This document shows, in pieces, positions 22,992 through 34,149 of a DNA stretch of 64,000 nt. The notes under the pieces are model-generated. The model made no database searches, was not told the DNA's origin, and saw nothing but the letters and a program-made list of their open reading frames with translations. Position 1 is the stretch's first letter. Every line of letters begins with the position of its first letter. This DNA comes from Gymnopilus junonius (taxonomy: Eukaryota > Basidiomycota > Agaricomycetes > Agaricales > Galerinaceae), in the NCBI GenBank assembly GCA_015501075.1, contig JADNYJ010000075.1, positions 1 through 64,000 on the forward strand, given 5' to 3'. The translations under genes and the position numbers were made by a program.

Positions 22992-23597
22992 TCATGTTCT
23001 CATGTCGCACTGTGATGATGGACTTGTATTAGGATCCACCATAGTCATATGAACCGCACCATCCTCGAAATGTCGGAATATAGCCATGGTTAAGGAGAAA
23101 AAAGGTAAGCCCAATAACATCTCATATGGGGCATCTTCGACCACCTGAACCTGCACATAGAATACATGATCTCCGATTGTGATAGGAAGATTATGGAGGA
23201 GACTGAGGGTTGCATTGCTAGTAAGGTTTGCCATCTTCATTATCATTAAATGATCTGACCGAACTGGCTGTCCTAGCAATTCCCACTTGTCACATTGCAA
23301 AGCAACCACCATAGATCCACTGTCAATCAATGCTTCAATTTTGATGTCGCTTTTGAGCATGATATCAATAGCGCGCAGTTTTTCTGTGTGCTTCGCCATG
23401 ATTAGTCCCTTCTTTGTATCTGGGAGCCTCAGCCCTTGTTCATGTAGGTCTTCATTTGCTGCATGAGCATTTGATGAAAACTGATTTAAATTGAGTGCCG
23501 TTTCCACTGGAGGGACAACACACTTGGTCATTACAAGTTCCTTGACTGTTTGCGAACTTCGGGGGATATGCCAGCAATTCTCGAAGGGTAAGCACAA
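22992..23597 (-). pseudogene. Gypsy retropepsin-like protease remnant
   Basis: An open minus-strand stretch of about 200 codons. It contains the aspartic protease signature ALIDSGSMVVAL and, further on, the flap/second-half string YEMLLGLPFF. It follows gag and precedes reverse transcriptase, as in Ty3/Gypsy. It is the longest surviving frame of the element. Confidence 0.75.
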
Positions 23598-23782
23598 CTT
23601 CAGTATCCAGACCCTTTGCTGCTACCCCACTGATTAATTTAGGATCTTCGATTGGCATCACTATCGGAACTGAGCCACATTCGGTATAGGCAAAGACACA
23701 GGCGCACCTGGAAGGCTTGTTCTTCTCAGCCATCTGCTGTTGTTTTGCCATGCTTCGAGTTGTCGGGCCACAGACGTTTGGC

Positions 23783-24934
23783 TTAGGTGAGACCAGTTTT
23801 TGCTTTGCGACTTGGCCTTCTAGTGGCCTGTATTGCTAATGCCTGAAACATCTCGATTTCTTCCAGATCCCATTGGGTAAGTATTTGTTCTTCCTGTGGA
23901 AGGTCATCCTTGCTGACTTCTTCAATCTGGGCAGATGGTACTTCGTGGACTTCCACGACATGTGCAGACACCGTCGCTATAGAGGGATGGCTCGGCCCAA
24001 TTATCAATTCGATCCATTAAGTTCTTCCTTCCGCCGTTTGCGATGTAACTTTTGCTCCATTAGTTGTCAATACTTGTCCTCTATCATCACGCTTGCACCA
24101 TCCTTTGGCGACGTATTCAGCCAGTTTAGGGCAATTGGCAAGGAAATGGGCAGGGTCACTGCAAAATAAACAGAACCCCTTGCATGTTCGGTTCGGATTT
24201 GGCACCTCATTAGGTGAGAGATTTAATTTCTTCATCAATGTCATCGCCACCACGTCTGCCCATTTTCCTTCATCTAGCCCTGCTGGATGCTTGCTACATC
24301 AAAAACTTCTTTCTTGACTTTGCTGCGAGCTCGGGATGATTCTGCTTTAGTGGGTGGATCATTTGGCAATGCTGCTATTTTTGCTGAAGGTGTTATCATC
24401 ACGCAGCGACTTTTATCTCGGTAAGAGTCCATGGATCATCAAGGTGGTGATCAGGGCTCTTGATTCGAAGCTGTTCGCGAACTCGCTTGTGAAGTCGATG
24501 TGAAGTCCTTGCATAAACATGTTGCTTACTTCGCGATCTGAAAGTCGATCCTTGCTTTTGAGGAAATTTGCAATTCGTAAGAACTCTCTAAAATATTCTC
24601 CAAATTGATTCTGACTAGTGATTGGTTTGATTGCCATTCCTCGGTTAATACTGTAGCTCGTGTACAGTATATTTGCGGTCGCCGGTTGCGCCAGGATAAA
24701 GTTCAGTTACTGCAGTTTTGAAGCTTTCCCAGTCTTTCCTTTCGACTCAGACAACTGCCCCCACAATTCATATTCATCTGATCCAAGGTACTCGAGTGCC
24801 CATTCAATGATTTCTCTTTCATCAAGGAGGGCTCTTGTGCCGAGACGATGGACTTCATTGAGGAATCGGGTGAGCTCACTTGGCTGCCCATCAAACTTAG
24901 GTGCCGAAGAGTGGTTTCTTGATGGCATAGACAT
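23783..24934 (-). pseudogene. gag: Gypsy gag remnant with CCHC zinc knuckle
   Basis: The minus-strand frame opens MSMPSRNHSSAPKFDGQPSE, the usual Gypsy capsid start. It continues in another frame with MQGLHIDFTSEFANSF and ends with a retroviral knuckle CLFCSDPAHFLANC (C-x2-C-x4-H-x4-C) near 24180-24140. Frame changes and stops separate the parts. The product would have packaged element RNA. Confidence 0.75.
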
Positions 24935-25406
24935 TTGGGTTTGATTAATGAGGTGAGTGATGGAAGTTTCTTCTTTGATACGCTTTTTTCAAATTGGTCT
25001 TTGTCTAGATCACTATGTGTATCCCGATGCTCGTCGTGAGCCCGGGTATGTTCTTGATCGGCTTCGTGCTGATCTCGATCCCTGTTTTGATCCGTCCACT
25101 GGGCTGGATTTAATCGTCCTATGATAGGAGAACCGGTCCATCTTCGATAGGACTAGTTCTGCCTGTGCCAGCTGGCGGAGTTGTTAAGTTTTGGTCGGAA
25201 ATGGTGGAGGATTCGTTAGGGGTGTAGAATGACGAATCCGTTATTGAGTAGCGAAGGGTAGCCTACAAATCGTATGCAGATTACCTCGGGATTTTTTGCC
25301 AAGAGTTCGAGTTTGTAATTGATTCGCTGATGCGAAAACAAGCACCCATTTTTGATGAAACTTGAGACAAAAGAAACCTTAGAACCCCCTCGTGGTGGGC
25401 TCCAGT

Positions 25407-26142
25407 TGTAAATAACCCGTTCTGTGTGGGAACGGTATAAGACGAGGGGAAATCCGAAGGAACCGAGTAAGATGATTGACGGAACAATCAAATACTAGGT
25501 ACTATGTCCAAGTAGATAGTGGTGAAAAGAAAATAAGTCTTGATGTTTTGAGGGTGTTTGGTGGAATAAGAGAGCCTAAGGATCACCTCAGTGTCCTTAG
25601 CGAGCTCAAATGAGAGAATACGAGTGGGTAAGGAACTTTGAGTAGATCCAAAGTTGCCTGTACCCGTGAGAAAGTGAGTAATTTGGAGATTTGACTTCTT
25701 CGCAAGTCGATAGAGCTCTTGTAGCTCTCGTTTTGAGTGGGGAAAAATGCACTGAAATTAACCAAGAAAATATGTAGCTACTACATGGTTTTTATACCTC
25801 TTTAGCTACGAAAATTTCCTTGAAATTTTATAGGAATAAATCTAAGGCTAAATTTGAATGGGGACAAGTCAGGGCGCCAAAAAGATGAATGAAGGAATAA
25901 GGAATTAGCGAGTGGTTGCCCTGACAAGGAATAAAGTAAAAGGAAAATATACATATATGGTAATTTCTGTAATCACGTTGCCAGTGCAAGTTGAGCAGGT
26001 GGACGGAAACAAAATCTTTCAATTCAGTGGCTTCGAGCTGGGCCATTGGCGGTGTCATGGCTGACTCACTAAAGATCGAGGTGAGTCTGCCACCATAATG
26101 ATTTTGTGTAATTCCATGCTCAGATGGAGTACTGACTCCACA
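25407..26142 (-). repeat. 5' LTR of the Gypsy element
   Basis: 736 bases with the same TG...CA ends as the copy at 17638. Similarity to the other copy stops abruptly after CTCCACA. Upstream (26143 onward) lies a truncated secreted-protein gene. Confidence 0.9.
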
Positions 26143-26418
26143 GTGGTGAGGAATACAAACCTCAAATGAATGACGGAGATTAAAGTCGATACATTCATTG
26201 GAGCAGGGTACATTTTCACCTTCATCTCCATTGCAGTGGTCGCTGGTGAAAGCAATGATATCAGCCTTAGCCAGAAAATTGGCCCCAAACAATGCTAGGG
26301 CAATGTAGATGATGGTAGCTGAGAAATGAATTGTATGTTGGGGTGAAGTGGCGAAGAACCTAATAGCAATGAAGGAATTGCGAAGAGGCTGGAGATAAAT
26401 GGCAAAAAAGAGGTACAT
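26143..26418 (-). pseudogene. Small secreted cysteine-containing protein gene, cut by the LTR element
   Basis: A minus-strand frame from ATG 26418 contains a clear secretion signal (IIYIALALFGANFLAKA). The predicted mature start is DIIAFTSDHCNGDEGENVPC, followed by SNECIDFNLRHSFEVCIPHH, where it meets the LTR boundary. The pattern (a short Ala-Lys-Ala cleavage zone, DI-AF-C, then HSFEV) is like families of small secreted proteins in Agaricomycetes. The signal segment is preceded by IHFSA where a MHFSA start would be expected, so the original start may be mutated and the upstream ATG may not be genuine. I could not identify the missing 3' half left of 17638. Confidence 0.5.
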
Positions 26419-27775
26419 TTTATAGTCCTGGTCGATGACTAGGTGGCCACCTCTTTCTTAATTGGCTGGTCTCAACTCATTATTCCAGTAAATATAATGT
26501 GGCTATATATTCAAGAGATCTCATTCTGGGGTACCTAGCATGTTAGTTTTTGAACTCATGATTTGGTATGCCTTTACCCATCATATACAGCACATTATCA
26601 TGAATTCCTGCTTGGGATCTTACTGGCTGTGAGTATTTATGTCTTTGCCAGCCTGGACATTATGACTAGGATTTTCTGTATTTCTCGCTTTGCATGAACC
26701 ACATGTTCAAGAGAGTCAGTTTGGATTTATTCAAACATGAAACCTGCATAGTCCCAGCTTTCATGGAATGATACACAGAACCATGGGTCGGTATATTTCA
26801 CTTAATTAGACTCAGAGAATTCTTTCTTCAGTTCCCCAATCTCCCATCCATAGCTCAAAGCTATGTAATGCTTTGACTTACTTATCGCACATTCACTCAC
26901 ATCAAAACCGGGTCAATGTTTAATTACAGATTACACCTCAAATCGAAATCTTGCATGCCACAGCGAACGGTGGCCAACATGGAGTTCCCACATTGTCCAG
27001 CTCCTGTTACTGCCACCTTTTCATCGCCTCTCACTGCTTGTGAAGTTGTGTTGGACCATTTACAATTCTAACAGAAACTTATGAGAAGTCTGACAAGACT
27101 TGGATTGTTCTGACAGCTTCTCATATCAGGCGATGAATTTCAATGGAACAAGGACAAACATGTCATGTTTTGACGGCACTTGATATGATAACATGGTGAT
27201 AAGACTGTAAGCCTGTACCCTCCTGAGACCGTATCTATCCCAATTCACCATTTGGCTACATGCAATTAATCATCGTTGGCACTGCCCTGTGAAGTGTTCG
27301 TTATGGGATTCCCTGTCAAATTCTGGATGGTTGACATGACAATTTGATTAGATTAGATTACTTTTCCGCCAGCGGCTGTGCATGTTTCACGTTCTAGCAC
27401 GTGTCAATATCATTCCAATTTCAGAATCCAAGGTTGCCTCTTCTCACTGCATGCGATGCTATCTGCATGGCCTGCTCTACCTGTCCCCCAAGCACTAGCC
27501 TCATCGCCGTTCTTTTTTTTTTTGCATTTTTGTTCCTTGAACTGCTTCATACTTTGGAACAAAGTTCATCCATCCTTCACTCCACTTTGGACCATAGCTG
27601 AGGACTTAGATTATGCAACTCAGCGGCTGCCAAAGTAAACTATGATGATGGACGTCCACGGACCTGGATCTCGCCTTCCCTAAACTTACCTAATAATTGC
27701 CTGGACAGAAGCGTGCGACTTTCGAAGTTCCCTTTCCGCCAGTGCCCACGAGTCGACCAGGCTTTTTGCTCCTTC
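26419..27775. other. Intergenic, 1.4 kb, no gene seen
   Basis: AT-leaning sequence between the truncated secreted-protein gene and DUF4238, with no supported frames. A run of ten T lies near 27515. The right part must carry the DUF4238 promoter. Confidence 0.4.
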
Positions 27776-29557
27776 ATGCCTACGAACTCCAACACAAACC
27801 TTCCTAAAGACCAATATCAGCATTATATACCTCGGTTCATTCTGAGGTACTTTCAAGATGCTCAGATGCGGCCCAAGTAAGTCATAACTTTCAGGCTGCC
27901 TTATCTGTTTGTCGTATTGATATTTAGCGCCCGTGTTCTCATTTATTAGGAACAGAAAAGAGCGTCAGAAGAACTTTTATAAAGCACGTAAAACGTAAAA
28001 CGGGAATCGACAATGAAACTATATTAATGTACGACATAACGAGCCAGACTTTCGAGCCACGACCCATTGGAAAGGTCTATGGCGTTATCAACATGTACCG
28101 CGATGAAACCAACCATGAAAACGTGGATCACCTTGAGCAGGGCCTCTCGCGTCTGGAGAACTCTGCTGCACTAGTCATTCGTAATATTAGTACCGCATCG
28201 GAGACAGACATCGGAGGTGTACGAATGACCAGAAGGGAGTTAGGCGACTTTCGCAAGTTCATCTATCTCATGCACTACCGCCGAGTCTCCCTTATTGACA
28301 GCTACTTTGACGAAAACGATCCAGACAACGCACCATTGAAGGCTTGGATGAAGAACTTCAAAGAGAAACACAATATTCATACCAAAGATGGCGTGTGGTT
28401 GTTTGGAGTAAAGTACGTGCTCGACACACCTCACCAAAAAATTGTCGCTACTGGAGAAGCCATCCAAAAAAAATATGGACCGCAAGGTATGATGAAGATG
28501 TACACGACAAGTATTGACCTGGACATTAACTTCCACGCTGTCGACTACACTGTTATTGCCGACTCTTTTTTCTTGGGGATATGGGAAGCCGCTGATGGTG
28601 AGGAGTTCATCATGTGCTCGAACTCTTTCGGATTATGGGAAGGACGCATCAACAAAATGGCTGAGTGCCACAGGCTTTTCGTGGTCAGTCCCAAAATTGC
28701 ACTGGTCTTACGGAATAACATCATTGGACCTGAAACCATCGAAAGCCAGCGCCGCTTCCTAGACAGCACCTTGGCTGATATTGGGATGACCCGGTCAACG
28801 TGCCAATATGCTAACCAGGAAGCAGCGCATCAGGACATGTGGAAGTATCGCCAGACGCCAACTGCACAAGATGATGTTTTCTTCTTTACGCCTACCAAGT
28901 TGACGCCTAAACAGACCCACGCGCTCAACCAGATCCTTCTTCTCAATATGAGGGTCGATGGCAGTGTGACATTTGCCTCCACAACTGCGATGTGCAGGTC
29001 TCTGCAATACCACCTTAGAGATGATACACCTGAAGCACGAGAAAGCAAGTATTGGGTTCGCAGTTTGCTGGGCGCCCTCAACTCAATTCCTTCGGCCATG
29101 TCGGGCGAAACGCCTTCTATCGACCTCGTCCTAGGCGCAATTGCTAATGGGACCATTGAATTCCAATCAGCGTACGACAGGGCGTACAGGGTATACCACC
29201 TCGCCACTGACGATGTTACAAAGTACAACCGATCATCGTCCGAAATCCACCAGATGACTGTACGTGCCATTCTGAAAATGCGAGAGATTCTTCCTCCCCC
29301 CCCTTTGGCAGTCGCCACGTCTATTTGCCCTTCCTCTGCCGTGATATTGTCAAGGAGTTGCCAAAGGAGGAGTCAGAGTTGTTTTTTGCGTTGGTAGGTC
29401 ATCAAGTTGATCTGTTCGGGGTGGGTCCTAGCGGGACGATGAACTCAGCCGAATCAAATATGAGGCAGCAATCATAGGGTTCACTCATTGGCTTGCTGAA
29501 AATAAGTTTCTTGCGCTGGTGGACCTCCTCTCGCCTTGGGTGAAGGTTGTTCTGTAA
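27776..29557 (+). CDS. DUF4238 family protein, frame interrupted near the 3' end
   Basis: Exon 1 (27776-27876) encodes MPTNSNTNLPKDQYQHYIPR and FILRYFQDAQMRP, the DUF4238 hallmark. The intron 27877-27968 was chosen because its acceptor restores KRTFIKHVKRKTGIDNE. Exon 2 runs about 440 open codons with GKVYGVINMYRD, FRKFIYLMHYRR, IWEAADGEEFIMCSNSFGLW and RLFVVSPKIALVL. Near 29300 a run of eight C shifts the frame; adding one C continues VYLPFLCRDIVKELPKEESE and FFALVGHQVDLFGVGPSG. A second missing base near 29448 then leads to WLAENKFLALVDLLSPWVKV and TAA at 29555. The function of the family is unknown. Fungal members are often multicopy and accessory. Both breaks may be consensus errors. Confidence 0.8.
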
Positions 29558-30121
29558 ATCAAATCATCGTTTTGGATATGTACTCAGATTTTATTTTTAC
29601 TTCAACGTGTACTTCATAACGATATCCGAAATTCGAATCAATTCATTTCATACCATTGTATCAGCCAGCAAAATCATGGAAAAACTCCATACATTGTTAA
29701 GACAAGATAAGGATACAGACAGATCAAGTAGAGCTACAAAAAGATACAGCCAGGGCTACAATTAAGTGATAGAATCTAAAGATTACCGATAACGAGCTAG
29801 TAGATATAGTAAATAGAAAAAGAGACAGAGTACGACGGGAAATAGGGGCTACAGATTTTGGGGTGAATGTGATGACAACTGGGAAATAATAACGCTACAG
29901 GATTTGGCGAGACTGAAAGACAGACAGGAGAATTAGAGTGATGATAAAAAATAACGAAAATGATAAAGATGGATGGATGTATGGATAGAGAAAGCAGATA
30001 TAAAGTCATCCAGATGAGGAGAGACGAGGCGCAGCCAGAGAACAAGGAAAGAGAGGGTATCCATCAAGGTCGAGGTCGACTTCAGACGCAGGTGAGGCAA
30101 GGTGAAGCATGAGCATGAGCT
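29558..30121. other. Convergent intergenic region
   Basis: AT-rich sequence between the 3' ends of the DUF4238 and HMG genes. No gene is seen; it presumably holds both poly(A) regions. Confidence 0.4.
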
Positions 30122-32151
30122 TCAGAACACATGAGAGTCATCAGCAACGACTTCTTGCTGCTGCGTCGCAAACTCCGCCTGCGTAGGCGTCTGGGTCGGT
30201 TGGGGGAGAACAACTCCTCCTCCCAGCCATATGATCAGGAGAGACCACGACGGACTCATAAGGGTACATCCACCCATGCCCATCTGCATGCCGTACACGC
30301 CATCAACATTTCTCTGCTGCGTAAATGCCAACGCTAATATCATCGCCCATACCCATACCCATGCCGTGGGCCGAGTCAGTGGAAGCGTACAGTCCATCTA
30401 GGTTCATGCCTGTAAACCCATTGTTCAGTACATCGACTCCAAGTTGACCACGGAAGAAGCTGGGGAACGAGAAATGGAGGATGAGGGGGTAGTAACTGAC
30501 GTGGCAGAAGTCGACTGGGCGGAAGAGGAAAGATCATGCTCGTGCTGCATCAGAGGAGGAACGGAAGTATCCATGGGTGCGAGAATAGGAGGCGTGTTGT
30601 GGCCTCCTGCATGCTCAGTTGGGAAAGAGAAATTCCCAAAGAGGCCTGGGTCGACCTCCGGAAGCGGGCTTGGGTCACGTTCCATCTGCATTTGGCTATC
30701 CATGCCCATGCCCATATCCATCCGAAAGCGTCAAAGTGCGACATGGGCGTCGTCCACGATCGCCATAGGAGAGGTTGTGCAGATGAAGCACGGCGGAGGC
30801 CCAGACCGAACGAAGCGCGGTTGGGAGAGAAATGTTGAGGGTGAGGGTGGAAGAGGCCTTGGGGTTGATGATGTCCTTCGGCAGGAGCGAATGGCTGGGA
30901 TTCGGAGGTGTGGAAAGGGTTGTTGAACTGTATTTGGTTGTGGTTTTGGGCTTGGGTGTACCGAGAGATGGAGTTCACTGGGGACGCAGGGCGGGAGATG
31001 AAAGGGGGCAACGATGGCAGAGCGATGCCTGAACCCATGAATGAATTGGGGTTGGCGAACCACTCGTTGGGGAGAGGAACGGAGGAAGGTCGTCTCTGAA
31101 GAGAGAAATCCATTCCCATACCTATACCTGCAGTTTGGTGAGGGTGGAACCCAAACGTATTCGAGTGAATCGCTGTAGGCATGTGGAGTGTTGGCATAAC
31201 GTTGCTGGGACTAGTGGCCCGACTAACTTGAAGGCTCCCACTATGGATAGAAGAATCACCATCAAATTCGTCGCTGAACCCCATCTCCAGTTCAAACTCC
31301 AACTCCTGCTCACGTTCCCAACTCCTCGCCCTATCCAAACTCTGAACGGCTTTGGCGAGCTCATCGCCCTTTTTACCCTCCAACAAAAGCTGAGCGACTT
31401 CTTCACATCTGCGTTCGTCCTCAGCGGCCATTGCTGCTTTACTTTTTGACGTGGCGTCGTCTTTGGCTGGGGCGACGTTTGGCTTGGGCTGCTTGTTCTT
31501 ATTGTGAACGGGACGGAACCGATAGTCGGGGAATCGAATCTTGTGGGCTGCCTTCTCGTGCTTGGCCTTCACCTCCCAGGCGTGTTTCTCATCAGGAGGG
31601 AGAGAACGCCAGTAGTTACCTATCGTAACAAACAATGATCAGTACGCAAGCCACTGTGTCAAGACGGCGGAAGGAAAACACACCAATGATCTTCGACAAA
31701 CTGCTGTGGTTGGCCTCGATGCTCCCTGGAACGTGCTTCTGTTTCACGAAGTCAGCTCGGAAGAGCATGAACGCGTTAGGTGGCCTTGGGATGTAGCCCT
31801 GAGAGAACCGCTTGCCGGGAGGGCAACGTTTCCTTGAAGGGGCAGTCTGTGGCGCGTCCTGGTTGGGGAAGAGGGCCTTGACGTGAGGTCCAGCAGCCGG
31901 ATCGGCAGCAGTGGCGGCCAGAGCAACAAGAGGGTTGGCGGTGTCATCTGGGTCGGGCTCAGTGAAGGTTCCAGGGGTAATGTTGGGCGCAAATGTGACA
32001 GGACGAGCAGTGACGCCATAGGTACCAGGTTTGGCTGGAGAAACTGTAGATAAAAGGCGATCAGACGTTAAACAAAAGATGTGAAGAAAGGCGAGAACTC
32101 ACAGGTCGCATGAGAGGATTTTCGGCGACGAGTTAAACGTACGGCAGGCAT
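30122..32151 (-). CDS. HMG-box transcription factor, C-terminal frame broken
   Basis: Exon 1 (32151-32103) gives MPAVRLTRRRKSSHAT; exon 2 (32043-31684) and exon 3 (from 31619) follow through two GT-AG introns in frame. A MATA/Ste11-type HMG box spans residues about 99-175: YIPRPPNAFMLFRADFVKQK, then SLSKIIGNYWRSLPPDEKHA and RFPDYRFRP. The last intron splits the box at G|NYW, a common site in this family. The rest is low-complexity, rich in Ser, Pro, Gly, Met and His. After about 30725 the natural reading moves between frames (DMGMGMDSQMQMERDPSPLP, GFTGMNLDGLYASTDSAHGM, QAEFATQQQEVVADDSHVF), so at least four single-base shifts occur before the TGA at 30122. It is a nuclear DNA-binding regulator; targets are unknown, and mating-type identity is not claimed. 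Confidence 0.8.
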
Positions 32152-34149
32152 GGTACGCTACAAGTTCTAAGTCGTTATGAAATGAGAGAGATGGGGGGAT
32201 CTAAGTTGATGAGGACGTCGTCTTGATCGACGTTCGTAGGCCGCCGGCAAAGGAATGACAGACGGGACAGCAGGAAAACGTGGCAGAGGCGGGGTAAGAA
32301 GGCAGGGCTTGGGCAGATCATCTAATTGTCGTCCCTTTATAGATTCATTTCGAGGATTCGACGGAGTTCTCTGATCCTTTTGAGCCTCACATACACCGCA
32401 TTCCGCCAGTCAAAATCGCAAATTTCCTCGGTAAAAGAACGCGTAGTGGGCAGACGTGTGCTAAATTCAAGAGGAGAACAAGGATGGACGAAAAGAGACT
32501 GGGGAGGATAAACGAACATCTAAATGCGGTATGGGAGGAGCAGTGGCACTGAAAGAAGATGGACGTTCTGGAAGACAGAAATGGGAGAGGGGAGACAAAG
32601 GTGCATCCAAATAAAGACGTGTGGGAATACGGGCCAGGTGAGAATGGAACTTTTTGAGCTGGACCCCGGAATGCGCTCGGCCTTTGCCAGAAAGCCTGAA
32701 ATATTCGAATTTGACCTAAAAGTGAATATAAATGAGCCCATGGAAGTCAAATACACGTCGTAGTGAAACTTGGCTGGTTTATGGGAATCAAAAGAGATTG
32801 CGCCGAATGAACAAGGGCCCAAAAATAGGACGGGCTCTGGTCCAAGTGCATTTCGGGGTCCTGCTGATCCGAAGGTGATGAAATCACGAAGGCCGTGTCA
32901 GCTGGTTTCATTCCTTCTCACCACCACCCAGAAAAGCTAGCCTCCAAAGCTGAAGGAAGCAAGTCATTCATGGACGCCAAGGATCTGATATAATGAACAT
33001 TTGAGAACGTTGTCTCCTCTGAATCCCTTTCTGCAACCTTTCTGTGTTTTCAACGCGCCCGGCTGCTTGTGCGTCGTCTGGGTTCTAAATCGCCTTCAGT
33101 TTCTAACTTTTTGCGCTCGCGTGCATAGTGACTTGAACCAATAACCTGCCTTTACCTTTTATATCTTCGGCGAACGTTATAAAAGCCCAATAAGTATTGC
33201 GCGGTCCCTCTTTTGCCAGGCCTTCCTCGACACATGATTTCGCCTAGAGATTTTTTTCTGGATCTCATTGGGCAGTTCTTGATGAAGTGGTGTCAAGGTT
33301 GAAGGGATTACGAGAAAGGTGGACTTTATTTAACCCTATCAAATCATATCCGAGTCTGAGGGCTCATGATCTTCCTTGTGTCTGGGCCACGGTCGGACGG
33401 TATGGAAGTGCTTATGCAGCATCAAGAACGCTGTGGCCAGACATGATTCATTAGTACAAGTCAACGGAATGATTACACCACTCTGCTGAGAAATCAGTTC
33501 CGATACTTGCACTATAGCCCACGAATGACATGACTGGCTGCAGCGTTCTCTTTCTTTGCTAAATTCGACTTCCTTCTGGATTATCGATTCGGTTACCTGA
33601 GTGGTTATGGAACTGATGCGCTTGACGGTGATATTTTCACCCTTCTTGCGTATACCCTGGTCTGTGGGCGCAATTAAAATTGGGGCTTCGGCAGGCACAA
33701 GTGTATATTTTCGTCCTTTCATTGGAATCTGTACTAATTATGTCGTCCGTTTTACCCTTGCAGACCAATCCCCTTCGGCCAGCGTAAATCTCATCTTAGT
33801 CAACTCTCACAGGTGTGAATAAGGAATCTGAAATCTATAACACGATCCGAGGTGCATGACTAAGGCGTTATGACGACATTCTATCTTTTTTTGCAGAAAG
33901 TGTACGCCACATATCCTCTCTAGTCGTTCTCAGCTATCCACTTCGCACGATGTCCGTCCGTATTTTATTTTGCTATCAAAGTAACCTCTCACCTCGTGAG
34001 CACTTGATTGCCAACACAGACCGTCATGATCAGACACTATATGCTATATTCATGCGGTGACCCACCTGGGCTGCACCTGCCCGCTGGCCGAAGCTTATAT
34101 TTACCTTTGCCGAACTCAAAATTAACTCTCTTCCTCCAACACTTCCATC
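32152..34149. other. Intergenic, 2 kb
   Basis: Upstream of the HMG and first reductase genes, which are transcribed away from each other, so both promoters lie here. A minus-strand frame 33339-33722 (ATG, 127 codons, starting MKGRKYTLVPAEAPILIAPT) is open but unrecognised; it is mentioned here rather than called. Confidence 0.4.

Larger units (their letters stand above)
17638..26142 (-). mobile_element. Ty3/Gypsy LTR retrotransposon, full-length but decayed
   Basis: Two LTRs (17638-18383 and 25407-26142) enclose 7.0 kb carrying minus-strand gag, protease, reverse transcriptase, RNase H and integrase remnants in Gypsy order. The primer-binding site is TGGAGCCCACCACGAGG, minus strand, 25404-25388, two bases inside the 5' LTR. 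A purine run CGGGAGG abuts the 3' LTR (18384-18390). All frames are broken by stops and shifts, so the element cannot be active. The five bases on each side (ACTAC and GTGGT) do not match, so no target duplication is visible. Confidence 0.9.

Noticed and set aside
25388..25404. Possible tRNA gene, since AACCCCCTCGTGGTGGGCTCCA resembles a tRNA 3' end
   Set aside because: Only the 3' portion is tRNA-like; it sits next to an LTR and is explained as the primer-binding site.
28795..29318. Minus-strand frames across DUF4238
   Set aside because: Antisense shadow of a well-supported gene.
33339..33722. Minus-strand open frame of 127 codons (MKGRKYTLVPAEAPILIAPT)
   Set aside because: Has an ATG but no recognised domain, and lies in the shared promoter region of two divergent genes.
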